From: Streptomyces puniciscabiei
Lineage (GTDB): Bacteria; Actinomycetota; Actinomycetes; Streptomycetales; Streptomycetaceae
Length of the DNA stretch: 64,000 bases
NCBI RefSeq assembly: GCF_006715785.1
Contig: NZ_VFNX01000001.1
Location: 4,010,001-4,074,000, forward strand
Direction: 5' to 3'
Shown here piece by piece: positions 31,674-40,445 of the stretch. The position numbers and the translations under genes were made by a program. Each line of letters begins with the position of its first letter. Positions within the stretch are counted from its first letter, which is position 1. The notes under the pieces are model-generated. The model did not search any database, had not been told where the DNA came from, and worked only from the letters and a program-made list of their open reading frames with translations.

Positions 31674-33165
31674 CATCGAACCGGTGAGCCGCACACAGTC
31701 ACCGCAGGGTGCCGCGCGGGCCGGCCGGGCGCTGCCGCAGGCCGCCGCCGCGCTCGTCGTGGTGCTGCTGCTCCTGGTGATCGTCCGCCTGCCCTGGGCG
31801 GGCGACCTCGGCATGCACGCCGCCACCGTCCAGCGTCTGAGCCACAACCTGTTCCATCCGGGCAACCCGCTGGTGGACGCGGACACGCCGAGCCCCTACT
31901 ACTCGCCGTGGATGCTGGTCCTGGGCCTGGTCGCCAAGGTGACCGGCCTGTCGGTGTTCGTGGTGCTGCGCCTCGCGGCGCTGGCCGGCCTGTCCCTGCT
32001 GGTCACCGGGGTCTGGCGGTACGTCCGCACGCTCAGCGCCCACCGCGCCGCCCCCGCCCTGGCCCTCCTCAGCCTGCTCTTCCTCTGGGGCCCGCTGCTG
32101 TTCAACTGGTCCGGCTTCCTGGGCCTGAACTCCCTCGCGCTGACGGTGTCGTACCCCAGCGTCTTCGCGCTCGGCCTCACCTTCCACTTCTGGGCCTGGG
32201 TCACGCGCGCGACGCGGGAGGAGGCCGCGTGGGGAAGGTGGCTGTGGCTCGGGGTCCTGTGGGCGCTGGTCCTGCTGTGCCACCAGTTCACCGGCGTCGT
32301 GGCCTCACTGGGCGCGCTGGCGATGGTGATCGCGGCACGGCCGGCCCGCCCGGTGCTGCTGCGGCTGGCCGCCGCGCTCGCCCTGGGCATGCTCCTGCTG
32401 TGGCTGTGGCCGTACTACGACTTCTTCTCCCTCTTCTCCGCCGGCGCGGACCTGGAGGCCATCCACAAGCCGCTGTACGAGGACCTGGCCGCGCGGTTCG
32501 GCCTGGTGCTGCTCGGGGTGGCGGCGCTGGTGCTCCGTCTCCGCCGCGACCGCTGGGACCCGCTGGTGCTGTTCTTCCTGCTGGGCGTGCTGGTGTTCGC
32601 CGCGGGCGGGCTGTCCGGCCACTACTCCTGGGGCCGCGCCCTGCCGGCCGCGCTGATCCCGGCGCAGCTCGCGGCCGCGCTGGAGGTCGTCTCGGCCGGG
32701 CGGCGGGCGGTGCGGGCGGGCTGGGCGTGTGTGCTGGGCGCCGCGCTGGCCGTCGGGGCGTGGACGCAGGTGGGGACGCTCGGTTATGTGACGGGCCGTG
32801 CCGCACTGCCCTCCGCTGTCGCCGCGAAGTACCGGACGCCGTGGGTGGGGTACCACTGGATCACACCGTGGGTGAAGTACGGGGATGTGGTGATGGCTCG
32901 GACGACTCCGGCGCGGCAGATCCCCGCGTACGGGGCGTACACCGTGGCGCCGGGGTATCCGGATGTGTTCCTGAAGGACGCCGGGCGGCGGGAGGCGGCG
33001 GTTGAGCGGTACTTCGCCGCGGGCACCTCTTCTGCCGACCGGGCCGGGATCCTGCGGGAGTACGACGTGAAGTGGGTCGTGGGTCCGAAGAGCCTGGCGG
33101 GACCGGGTCTTCGGAAGGTGACCGTCGGCCCCGCGTCCCAGGTCCTGTACCGAGTGCTGCCCTGA
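31654..33165 (+). CDS. polytopic membrane protein, probable GT-C-type glycosyltransferase
   Basis: About 503 residues with roughly ten hydrophobic helices and a short cytoplasmic start. An acidic residue follows the first helix (LPWAGDLGMHAATVQRL), as in GT-C enzymes, and a long C-terminal soluble portion ends in VKWVVGPKSLAGPGL. The overlap with the GtrA gene suggests co-translation and a joint role in adding or exporting lipid-linked sugars. A GTG at 31684 is an alternative start. No specific family was recognised with certainty. Confidence 0.7.
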   Translation: MHTAPSDIEPVSRTQSPQGAARAGRALPQAAAALVVVLLLLVIVRLPWAGDLGMHAATVQRLSHNLFHPGNPLVDADTPSPYYSPWMLVLGLVAKVTGLSVFVVLRLAALAGLSLLVTGVWRYVRTLSAHRAAPALALLSLLFLWGPLLFNWSGFLGLNSLALTVSYPSVFALGLTFHFWAWVTRATREEAAWGRWLWLGVLWALVLLCHQFTGVVASLGALAMVIAARPARPVLLRLAAALALGMLLLWLWPYYDFFSLFSAGADLEAIHKPLYEDLAARFGLVLLGVAALVLRLRRDRWDPLVLFFLLGVLVFAAGGLSGHYSWGRALPAALIPAQLAAALEVVSAGRRAVRAGWACVLGAALAVGAWTQVGTLGYVTGRAALPSAVAAKYRTPWVGYHWITPWVKYGDVVMARTTPARQIPAYGAYTVAPGYPDVFLKDAGRREAAVERYFAAGTSSADRAGILREYDVKWVVGPKSLAGPGLRKVTVGPASQVLYRVLP

Positions 33166-33441
33166 GCCGCGGCCGGCCAACGGGGGTTTCGCTCGCCCGC
33201 GCTTGCGGGGTGCCGCTGCGCCCACCCGTGCCGCCCCCAGCGGCACGACTGCGCGCAGCGGCGGCGGCACTAGGAAGCCGACGGCACTGCAGCGCCCCCG
33301 AAGGGGCGCGGGGAACTGCGCGACCAGCCACGACGGGCCCGCAGTCGGCCATGTGCCGTCAGTGCAACGGCGCTTCGCCTCCCACGGACCCGCAGTCGCC
33401 CACGCCCCTCAAGCGGAACGGCGCTTCGAACCGGCCGCCTC
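33166..33441. repeat. Streptomyces-type intergenic repeat with 51-bp tandem duplication
   Basis: This interval holds two hairpins (cccgc/gcggg at 33196-33209; gtgccgctg/cagcggcac at 33210-33246) and the gaaggggcgcggggaactgc motif at 33299-33318, a sequence I recall from many Streptomyces intergenic regions. Two blocks then repeat with a 51-bp period: cccgcagtcg at 33338 and 33389, aacggcgcttcg at 33366 and 33417. No gene is contained. It lies between convergent genes and may also terminate transcription. Confidence 0.7.
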
Positions 33442-35106
33442 TTACCGCAGCACGCTCGACAGCAGCTTCGCCGCCTTGCGGACCTTCGGGCGGGCCACCT
33501 TCTGCACGACCGGGCGGATGACGCGGGCCGTGACTCCCACCGGCATCCAGCGGAGCTGCAGGCGGCCGGGGTTGCGGCCCTCCGGTTCGACGGTGAGCTC
33601 GTGCGGGGTCGCGCCGGAGCGGTACTCGATGCGGGCGGTGAGGGTGGGGAAGTCCGGAGGGGCCAGCAGGAGACCGGAGTTGGCCAGGCCCTGCTGCTGA
33701 AGGCGGACCAGGGGGTGCCGTACGCCCGCGAAGCCCTGCAGGGGCAGCGGGGCCTCGGTGAGGTCGAGGTGGACCGTGCCCTCGAAGACGCCGGGGCTGA
33801 CCGGGTCCAGGCGGAAGGGCACCGTCATGCGGCGGTTGCCCGGCGACAGGATCAGACCGGCGCGCTGCGGGCCGACGGGGAGACGCAGACCGGGGTCGTA
33901 CGTGCGGATGGCCAGCGTGAGGGAGGCTCCCCGGCCGGGCGTCAGCTCGACGATCTCGTGCCGGAAGAGCGCGCTCGGGAACGGGCGCGTGTCCAACTCC
34001 AGGTCGGACACGGCCAGTTCACGGCGTCCGCGGTCGGAGGAGGGCACGCTGTCGCCCCAGTACGGCACTCCCGTCGCGTCGGCCGTGACCTGCCGCGGCG
34101 CCACCGGATGCCCGAGCCCGCGTGCCGCGAGCCCGAGCTCGTCCAGCCGGCGTTCCCGCAGCAGCTCCAGCACCACCCGCTCCTGCCGGGGCAGCCGGAC
34201 GTACGCGCCGTCGGACAGCGTGTCCAGGTAAGGGTTCATGATGTCCGCGAAGGCGGCCAGCCACTCCTCGTCCCGGTAGGGCAGGTCGCCGGCGTACATC
34301 CGGAAGTCGTGCTTGAGGAACTTGTAGTCCTTGTCCTCGCGCAGCCCCGCGTGTCCGCTCTCCACCAGGAAGTCGTCGATCAGGCGCTGGACATGGACGC
34401 GGTCGCGGACGTTGGTGACCTTGTGCCGCTGGTTGGAGATCGAGGCCGCCGCGGCCGCCGCGTACGGGTCGATGTACCAGATGTACACCGGGTCCGGAAT
34501 GATCGTGAACGCCTTCGCCAGGCAGTACGACTGCGCCGAGAACAGCTGGTCCTCGTAGTGGATGCCCTCCGGGAAGCGGAGTTCGTGGCGGTCCAGGAAG
34601 GAGCGCGCGTACATCTTGCTCGTCGACAGGTGCTCGAACAGCAGGCGGGGGTCCGCGTCGATGCCCTCCACCGTGCGGCGCTCGGCGACGAGGTGCGGCA
34701 TCCACGTGGTGCGGCGGCCGGTGTCCACCCGGTGCCGGCGCACCGCGCCCATGGTGAAGTCCACCTCGCGCTCGCGGTGCGCGGCGAGCAGCAGCTCGAC
34801 CGCCCGCGGCGTCAGTTCGTCGTCGCTGTCGAGGAACATCAGATACGGCGCCCGGGCGATGTCGATGGCCCGGTTGCGCGGGGCGCTGCAGCCGCCGCTG
34901 TTCTCCGGCAGGCGGAGGTAGCGGACGCGGTCGTCCTGCGCCTCCAGCCGGCGTGCCACCTCGGGCGTGTTGTCCGTCGAGTGGTCGTCGCTGATGATGA
35001 TCTCGATGTTCGCGTGCGTCTGGGCGCGCAGCGAGGCGACCGCCCGGGGCAGGCGGGCGGCGTCGTTGTAGACGATGACCGTCACCGTCACGTCGGGGGT
35101 GGTCAT
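33442..35106 (-). CDS. glycosyltransferase family 2 with long C-terminal extension
   Basis: 554 residues. A GT-A domain occupies about the first 230 residues, with the nucleotide-binding start VTVTVIVYNDAARLPRAV, ISDDHSTDN and the metal-binding motif Asp93-Ser-Asp-Asp96 (MFLDSDDELTP). Residues from about 330 to the end form a beta-rich region of unknown function. It is cytoplasmic or peripheral. Its ATG overlaps the stop of the upstream TagF-like gene by 4 bases, so the two are co-translated. The same length and layout recur in the gene at 41567-43231, with which it is paralogous. Confidence 0.9.
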   Translation of the reverse strand: MTTPDVTVTVIVYNDAARLPRAVASLRAQTHANIEIIISDDHSTDNTPEVARRLEAQDDRVRYLRLPENSGGCSAPRNRAIDIARAPYLMFLDSDDELTPRAVELLLAAHREREVDFTMGAVRRHRVDTGRRTTWMPHLVAERRTVEGIDADPRLLFEHLSTSKMYARSFLDRHELRFPEGIHYEDQLFSAQSYCLAKAFTIIPDPVYIWYIDPYAAAAAASISNQRHKVTNVRDRVHVQRLIDDFLVESGHAGLREDKDYKFLKHDFRMYAGDLPYRDEEWLAAFADIMNPYLDTLSDGAYVRLPRQERVVLELLRERRLDELGLAARGLGHPVAPRQVTADATGVPYWGDSVPSSDRGRRELAVSDLELDTRPFPSALFRHEIVELTPGRGASLTLAIRTYDPGLRLPVGPQRAGLILSPGNRRMTVPFRLDPVSPGVFEGTVHLDLTEAPLPLQGFAGVRHPLVRLQQQGLANSGLLLAPPDFPTLTARIEYRSGATPHELTVEPEGRNPGRLQLRWMPVGVTARVIRPVVQKVARPKVRKAAKLLSSVLR

Positions 35107-37319
35107 GCCGAGGCCTCCTCGGGGGTCGGGGCGGGGGTGCGTTCCTCGAGCGGGATCACCGGTGGCAGGGACTCCTCCGGCTCGCCCAGGAACACCCGTC
35201 GTACGACCCGTTCGGCGGCGCGGCCGTCGTCGTACTCGCAGAACCGGCGCCGGAAGGCGGCCCGTGCCTTGGCCGCGCTCTCGTCACGCCAGGCGCCGGA
35301 GACGAAGATCTCCGTCAGCTCCTCCTGGGTGCGGGCGACCTGGCCGGGGTGGTCGGTCATGAGGTCGAAGTAGACGCCCCGGGTGGTCCGGTAGGTCTCC
35401 CAGTCGTCGGCGTAGACGACGATCGGGCGGTCGAGGTTGGCGTAGTCGAACATGATCGACGAGTAGTCCGTGACCAGCGCGTCGGCGGCCAGGCACAGCT
35501 CCTCGACGGGGTCGTAGGAGGAGACGTCGATGATCCGGCCGGAGCGGCGCAGGCCGGTCAGCGGGGAGGCGGCGCCGCCGTAGAAGTAGTGGGCGCGCAC
35601 CAGGAGCACGGTGTCCTCGCCGAGGCGGTCGGCGAGGGCCGCGAGGTCCAGGCGCGGGGTGAAGCCGGCCTCGTAGTCGCGGTGCGTGGGCGCGTACAGG
35701 ACGGCCGTCTTGCCGGGCGGGATGCCGAGGCGCTCGCGGGCGGCGCGGACGTCGGCGGCCGTGGCCGAGTAGAAGACGTCGTTGCGCGGGTAGCCGTAGT
35801 CCAGCGAGGTGTAGCGGGCCGGGTAGGCGCGCTCCCACATGCGGGTGGAGTGGCTGTTGGCGCTGACGCTGTAGTCCCACTTGTCGATGCGGGCCAGCAG
35901 GGCGTCGAAGTCCAGGCCCTTGGCGGCGGCCGGGTGCTCCATCTGGTCCAGGCCCATGCGCTTGAGCGGGGTGCCGTGGTGGGTCTGGAGGTGGATCGCG
36001 TCGGGGCGCTTGACCACCGCGTTGGGGAAGTTGACGTTGTTGACGAGGTACTTGGCGGTGGCCAGGGTCTCCCAGTAACGGCGGGTGCCGGGGATCACAT
36101 GGTCGGTGCCGGGCGGCAGCAGGGCCTCGTTGCTCTTCGACACCACCCACACCGGGTGGATGTGCGGGGCGAGTTCGCGGAGCTTGGCGGCGATCGCGGC
36201 CGGGTTGCAGGCCACTCCGCGCTCCCAGTAGGCGGCGAACACGGCCAGGTTCGGGTCGACCGGGCGGGTCAGGGCGCGGCGGTACTGCTGGTCGCGGAGC
36301 TTGGCGCCGACCTGCTTCTTCCGGGTCCGTACGGCCTTCTTGGCGGCGCGGCGGGTGCGGTTGGCGGCCTGGAACGCACGGTACTTGGTGTACGCGCCCT
36401 CCTCCAGCAGGGCGTGCCGTACGCCCTCCACGCCCGCCGGGTGCTCGTGGTTCTCGGGGCGCCAGCGGACCGCGGCCAGGGAGGCGCGGCGGAAGAACTC
36501 GCGGGCCACCGCGTCGGGCAGGTTCTCCCCGGCGAAGGTGCGCACGAGGTCGCGCATCATCAGGTCGTACAGCACCACGCGGGCGGCGCGGCGGTCCTTG
36601 GCGAGCGCGAGCACCGACTCGTAGCGCTCGATCAGGTCGAACCGGTCCTCGGGGGCGAGCGGCGGCAGGCTCTCGGGGCGCAGTTCGCGGCTTTCGTACG
36701 CCGCCTGGTTCAGGCAGGCGACACGGTCGGCGAGCAGCAGGGCGGCGTGGGCGGCCTGCGGTTCGTCGTCGGTGGTGAGGCGCTCCTCGTGGGCCCGCCA
36801 GAAGTCGGCGCGCAGGACCCGGTTGCCGAGCAGCGGGGTGAGGCGCAGCAGGTCGGCGGCCTCGTCCAGGGGCAGGCTCGCGCGGCCGACGGCGGCGAGG
36901 AGCCGGCCGTCGCGGGAGGGCGTGCCGGCGGTCTGCCAGGTGGTGGTGACGTGGTCGACGAGCAGAATATCCGCGCCCGTTACGCCATCGGGGTCAGTGG
37001 CGTCCAGCTCTGCGGTCCGCTCGGCGATCAGCCGCGCGGCGCCGGCCGGCAGGCTGTCCTTGGCGTGGACGAAGTGCAGCCAGCGGCCGGTGGCGCGGGC
37101 GGCGCCGGCGGCCCGGGCCGCCGCGTCACCGGTGCCGTCCGGCAGCGGTACGACGACCGTCTCGGGGGCGTGCCCTTCGGCGGCCTCCCGTGCCCAGTCA
37201 CCGACCGCCGCGACGATCACCTCGGCGTCGGACAGCGGGTGGGCCTCCAGAGAGTCCAGCAACTCTGTCAGATGCCCCTGTGCGTTCGGTCCGTAGACGA
37301 TGACGCTGAGTTGGGGCAT
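35103..37319 (-). CDS. TagF-like CDP-glycerol glycerophosphotransferase with degenerate GT2 N-terminus (copy 1)
   Basis: 738 residues from an ATG with AAGGAGT eight bases upstream. Residues 1-230 resemble a GT2 domain whose DxD motif has become HAKD (85-88), so it is probably not active as a glycosyltransferase. The C-terminal half is a CDP-glycerol glycerophosphotransferase with QTHHGTPLK (His448 at the position of the catalytic base), YAPTHRDYEAG, LVRAHYFY and VTDYSSIMFDYANLDRP. Such enzymes polymerise polyol-phosphate onto lipid-linked wall polymer precursors at the inner face of the membrane. Co-translated with the GT2 gene that follows it; TagG/TagH-like genes precede it. Confidence 0.88.
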   Translation of the reverse strand: MPQLSVIVYGPNAQGHLTELLDSLEAHPLSDAEVIVAAVGDWAREAAEGHAPETVVVPLPDGTGDAAARAAGAARATGRWLHFVHAKDSLPAGAARLIAERTAELDATDPDGVTGADILLVDHVTTTWQTAGTPSRDGRLLAAVGRASLPLDEAADLLRLTPLLGNRVLRADFWRAHEERLTTDDEPQAAHAALLLADRVACLNQAAYESRELRPESLPPLAPEDRFDLIERYESVLALAKDRRAARVVLYDLMMRDLVRTFAGENLPDAVAREFFRRASLAAVRWRPENHEHPAGVEGVRHALLEEGAYTKYRAFQAANRTRRAAKKAVRTRKKQVGAKLRDQQYRRALTRPVDPNLAVFAAYWERGVACNPAAIAAKLRELAPHIHPVWVVSKSNEALLPPGTDHVIPGTRRYWETLATAKYLVNNVNFPNAVVKRPDAIHLQTHHGTPLKRMGLDQMEHPAAAKGLDFDALLARIDKWDYSVSANSHSTRMWERAYPARYTSLDYGYPRNDVFYSATAADVRAARERLGIPPGKTAVLYAPTHRDYEAGFTPRLDLAALADRLGEDTVLLVRAHYFYGGAASPLTGLRRSGRIIDVSSYDPVEELCLAADALVTDYSSIMFDYANLDRPIVVYADDWETYRTTRGVYFDLMTDHPGQVARTQEELTEIFVSGAWRDESAAKARAAFRRRFCEYDDGRAAERVVRRVFLGEPEESLPPVIPLEERTPAPTPEEASA

Positions 37320-37467
37320 CGCAGTGGACTCCTTCGGGTCGTGGATTTTGGCCCCCTTCATAACATACTGTCACTAAGCGGATGAAAGGGATAACCGCTG
37401 TCGGAGTAAGAGACGCCCAGGAGGGAAGGGGAAGTTCCGTTACCTGGGGTTTCTCTTCCGACAACTT

Positions 37468-38412
37468 TTACGCCGCCTTCTTACCAGCGGCCTTCTTGTC
37501 GCTCTTGTCACCGGTGAAGGCCTCGTACTCCTTCATGACGTCCTCCGTCGGCCCGTCCATGCGCAGTTCGCCGCGCTCCAGCCAGATCGTCCGCTCGCAG
37601 GTGTCGCGGATCGACTTGTTGTTGTGGCTGACCAGGAAGACGGTACCCGCTGTCGCGCGCAGCTCGCGGATCCGTTCCTCGGAGCGCATCTGGAACCTGC
37701 GGTCACCGGTGGCCAGGGCCTCGTCGATCAGCAGCACGTCGTGGTCCTTGGCGGCGGCGATGGAGAAGCGGAGCCGGGCGGCCATACCGGAGGAGTACGT
37801 GCGCATCGGAAGGGTGATGAAGTCGCCCTTCTCGTTGATGCCGGAGAAGTCGACGATGTCCTGGTAGCGCTCCTTGACCTGCTCCCGGGACATGCCCATG
37901 GCGAGCCCGCCGAGGTAGACGTTGCGTTCGCCCGTGAGGTCGTTCATCAGGGCCGCGTTGACGCCGAGCAGGGAGGGCTGGCCGTGGGTGTAGATGTGGC
38001 CGTTCTCCACCGGCAGCAGGCCGGCGACGGCCTTGAGCAGCGTGGACTTGCCGGAGCCGTTGGTGCCGATCAGGCCGATCGCCTCACCCTTGTAGGCGAC
38101 GAAGGACACGTTCTTCACCGCGTGCACCCGGCGCACACCGGCCGCCTTCTCCGCCTGCTTGCGGCGCAGGATGCGGTTGAGGGCGGCGGTGGCGGAGCCG
38201 CGGCCGGAACCGGTGCCGTTGACGCGGTAGACGATGTCGACGCCGTCGCAGACGACGGTGGGGATCCTCTCCGCCTTGGACAGACGCTCGAGCCTCTCCC
38301 GCATCATGCGCTCGTCGGGAGTCTCCTCGGCGGTCCCGTCGGGGTTCGCGGGGTTCGCGGAGCGCTCGGGGTTCTTGGGGTTCTCGGGGTTCCCGGGAGT
38401 CTGCTCAGCCAC
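37468..38412 (-). CDS. TagH-like polysaccharide/teichoic acid ABC transporter ATP-binding protein
   Basis: 314 residues from a GTG with GGAGAGG upstream. Walker A is GLIGTNGSGKSTLL, the ABC signature YSSGMAARL, Walker B VLLIDEALATGD. The N-terminus carries repeated Asn-Pro pairs encoded by a run of ggggttc units, absent from typical TagH. The ABC module matches the TagH/RfbE group that exports lipid-linked polymers and pairs with the permease gene, which it overlaps by 8 bases. The C-terminus is Lys/Ala-rich. It is followed by the TagF-like gene after a 148-base gap. Confidence 0.93.
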   Translation of the reverse strand: MAEQTPGNPENPKNPERSANPANPDGTAEETPDERMMRERLERLSKAERIPTVVCDGVDIVYRVNGTGSGRGSATAALNRILRRKQAEKAAGVRRVHAVKNVSFVAYKGEAIGLIGTNGSGKSTLLKAVAGLLPVENGHIYTHGQPSLLGVNAALMNDLTGERNVYLGGLAMGMSREQVKERYQDIVDFSGINEKGDFITLPMRTYSSGMAARLRFSIAAAKDHDVLLIDEALATGDRRFQMRSEERIRELRATAGTVFLVSHNNKSIRDTCERTIWLERGELRMDGPTEDVMKEYEAFTGDKSDKKAAGKKAA

Positions 38413-39319
38413 GGCCGTACCTCTCCTCAGCCTTCCAGAAGTAGATGAAGCCGCCGACGCCGGCGACCAGCGCCCAGCCGATCGCCGTCGGCCACACGTG
38501 CGGGGGCAGCTGCTTGGCGTGGAAGCTCTTGATCAGGGCGAAGCGCATGAGGTCGATGTAGACCGCGGCCGGGTTGGTCTCGAGCAGGACCGTGACGACG
38601 TGCGGCAGGTGGTCCTTCTTGGTGAGCGAGTGGATGCTCCACATCACGCCGGACACGTACATCCAGGTGCGCAGGACGAACGGCATCAGCTGGGCGATGT
38701 CCGGGGTCTTGGCGCCCATCCGCGCCATGATCATCGCCATGCCGGCGTTGAACACGAACTGCAGGATCAGCGCGGGGAGCACCAGCAGCCAGGAGACGGA
38801 GATCGGCACGCCCAGACTGAGCAGGATGACGACCAGCGCGGCCATCGAGAACAGCAGCTGCTGCAGCTGCTGGATGCAGAAGGAGATCGGCAGGGCGGCG
38901 CGCGGGAAGTGCAGGGCGCGGACCAGGCCCAGGTTGCCGGAGATCGCCCGGGTGCCGACCTGGATCGAGCTCTGCGTGAACGTCCAGACGAACACGCCGG
39001 TGACCAGGAACGGGATGTAGTCCGGGACGCCCTTCTTGGTGCCCAGCAGCACGCCGAAGATGAAGTAGTAGACCGCCGCGTTCAGCAGCGGGGTCATGAC
39101 CTGCCAGATCTGGCCGAGCTTCGCCTCGCTGTACTGGGCGGTGAGCTTGGCGGTGGCGAAGGCGGTGATGAAGTGGCGCCGGGCCCACAGCTGGCGGACG
39201 TACTCCGGCAGGGAGGGGCGGGCGCCGCTGACCGTCAGGCCGTGCCGGGCGGCCAGTGCCGCGAGGTCGTCGTCGGCCGGGGCCTGGGTGGGGGGCGGTG
39301 TGTCGAGGACCTGGCTCAC
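38405..39319 (-). CDS. TagG-like polysaccharide/teichoic acid ABC transporter permease
   Basis: 304 residues from the GTG at 39319 (VSQVLDTPPPT); a second GTG at 39385 would add 22 residues. Six predicted transmembrane helices in the ABC-2 layout follow a conserved cytoplasmic entry LWARRHFITAFATAKLTAQY. With the ATPase gene downstream it forms a TagGH-like exporter moving finished wall polymer across the membrane. The region upstream (39385-39520) is shared with the divergent TetR gene, which may regulate it. Confidence 0.9.
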   Translation of the reverse strand: MSQVLDTPPPTQAPADDDLAALAARHGLTVSGARPSLPEYVRQLWARRHFITAFATAKLTAQYSEAKLGQIWQVMTPLLNAAVYYFIFGVLLGTKKGVPDYIPFLVTGVFVWTFTQSSIQVGTRAISGNLGLVRALHFPRAALPISFCIQQLQQLLFSMAALVVILLSLGVPISVSWLLVLPALILQFVFNAGMAMIMARMGAKTPDIAQLMPFVLRTWMYVSGVMWSIHSLTKKDHLPHVVTVLLETNPAAVYIDLMRFALIKSFHAKQLPPHVWPTAIGWALVAGVGGFIYFWKAEERYGRG

Positions 39320-39394
39320 ATCCGCTGCTTTCGCTCGGGGGGAGGGGGTGCCGCGGCCCGGCCGGCTGCCGGGGCGCACGGTCACCGGTCCGAC

Positions 39395-39510
39395 GTTTCC
39401 TTACGTTTCTCTTCACGTTCTCTTACGTCGGGACGGGACCGTATCGTCGCAACGGCGAGCGTAGAACCAATCGACGTCGGAACGCAACCGTATCGTCGTC
39501 ACGGCCTATG
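39395..39510. promoter_or_regulatory. paired palindromic direct repeats between the TagG-like and TetR genes
   Basis: Two copies of accgtatcgtcg followed by (c/t)(a/c)acggc at 39438-39456 and 39487-39505, 49 bases apart. Each contains a CCGT-N9-ACGG inverted repeat, as expected for a TetR-type dimer site. Upstream, an array of cgtttccttacgtttctct-type 10-12-base units runs through about 39395-39428. The TetR protein encoded next is the natural candidate binder; this is inferred. Confidence 0.5.
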
Positions 39511-39519
39511 CTGTGCGTC

Positions 39520-40143
39520 ATGACGACGAACGCCGACGACCCGACGACGCGTCCGCGCCGGACCCCCGCCGGGGCCGCCGTACTCCGGGAGGATGTGACC
39601 GAGGCCATCCGGGCCGCGGTCTTCGAGGAGCTCGCGGCCGTGGGATACGCGCGGATGTCCATCGAGGGCATCGCGCGGCGGGCCGGGGTGGGCAAGACCG
39701 CGGTGTACCGGCGCTGGCGTTCGAAACTGCATCTCGTCCTGGACGTGGTGTCGGCGATGGCGGTGCTGGGCCTGCCGGTACCGGACACGGGCTCCCTGGA
39801 GGGCGACCTCCGCCTCCTCTACGAGGTCACCTCCCGCGCCCTGCGCCATCCGGTCGCCTCGCAGATCATCCCCGACCTCCAGGCCGAGGCGGCCCGCAAT
39901 CCCGACATCGCCGACGCCTTCCAGAAGGCCCTGCGGGACGGACAGGAGGGCGTGGCCAGCAAGATCGTGGCGGCGGCGGAGGAGCGGGGTGAGGTGCGCG
40001 CGGGTGTCGACCCCGACCTCGCCCTCGACCTGATCTCCGGCCCGCTGTACTGGCGCGCGGTGGTCATCCGCTCCCCCAAGCTCCCCAAGGGCTACCTGAA
40101 CAACCTGGCCCGGGCCACGGCGGGGGCGCTCAAGGCGCTGTGA
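39520..40143 (+). CDS. TetR family transcriptional regulator
   Basis: 207 residues. The N-terminal HTH is clear: MSIEGIARRAGVGKTAVYRRW at about 46-66, followed by the ligand-binding helical domain of a TetR_C-type fold (LAKGYLNNLARATAGAL near the end). It is divergent from the TagG/TagH/TagF operon with operator-like repeats in between, so it may control wall-polymer export; the ligand is unknown. The ATG at 39520 (MTTNADD) is preferred over ATGs further upstream. Confidence 0.88.
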   Translation: MTTNADDPTTRPRRTPAGAAVLREDVTEAIRAAVFEELAAVGYARMSIEGIARRAGVGKTAVYRRWRSKLHLVLDVVSAMAVLGLPVPDTGSLEGDLRLLYEVTSRALRHPVASQIIPDLQAEAARNPDIADAFQKALRDGQEGVASKIVAAAEERGEVRAGVDPDLALDLISGPLYWRAVVIRSPKLPKGYLNNLARATAGALKAL

Positions 40144-40435
40144 CGGCGGGGTGAGCCGGACGGGGCGGGGTGCCGCGGCTGGGTGACGGGGCGTTTCGGT
40201 CGCCCGTGCCGACGGGGTGCGGGGCGCCGCGGCCGGTGGCGCCGGCGCGGTTTGCCCGCCCGCGCCGGCGCAACCGGCCGCCGCCCCCGCACATCTCGCC
40301 GCCGTGTCCGGGGCGGGGGAAGCGGGCGGAGAAGGCGCCCTCGGGGCCGAACTCGAAGGGCGCCCCGAGCGCGTCGCCGACGGCGGAGCCGAGCACGGCT
40401 CCGGCCGCGCGTTCGAGGATCCCGGGACCGCTCAT
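40130..40435 (-). pseudogene. truncated ADP-ribosylglycohydrolase gene remnant
   Basis: The minus-strand frame starts MSGPGILERAAGAVLGSAVG, followed by DALGAPFEFGPEGAF and GHGGEMCGGG. This is the usual N-terminus of ADP-ribosylglycohydrolases (DraG/ARH family), including the metal-site region. After about 50 residues the similarity ends and the remaining frame is low-complexity Arg/Pro. The rest of the enzyme, normally about 300 residues, is missing. It lies between tetR and the galE-like gene on the galE strand and starts 11 bases past the galE stop. A cryptic short protein cannot be ruled out. Confidence 0.7.
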
Positions 40436-40445
40436 CCCGCGGAGC

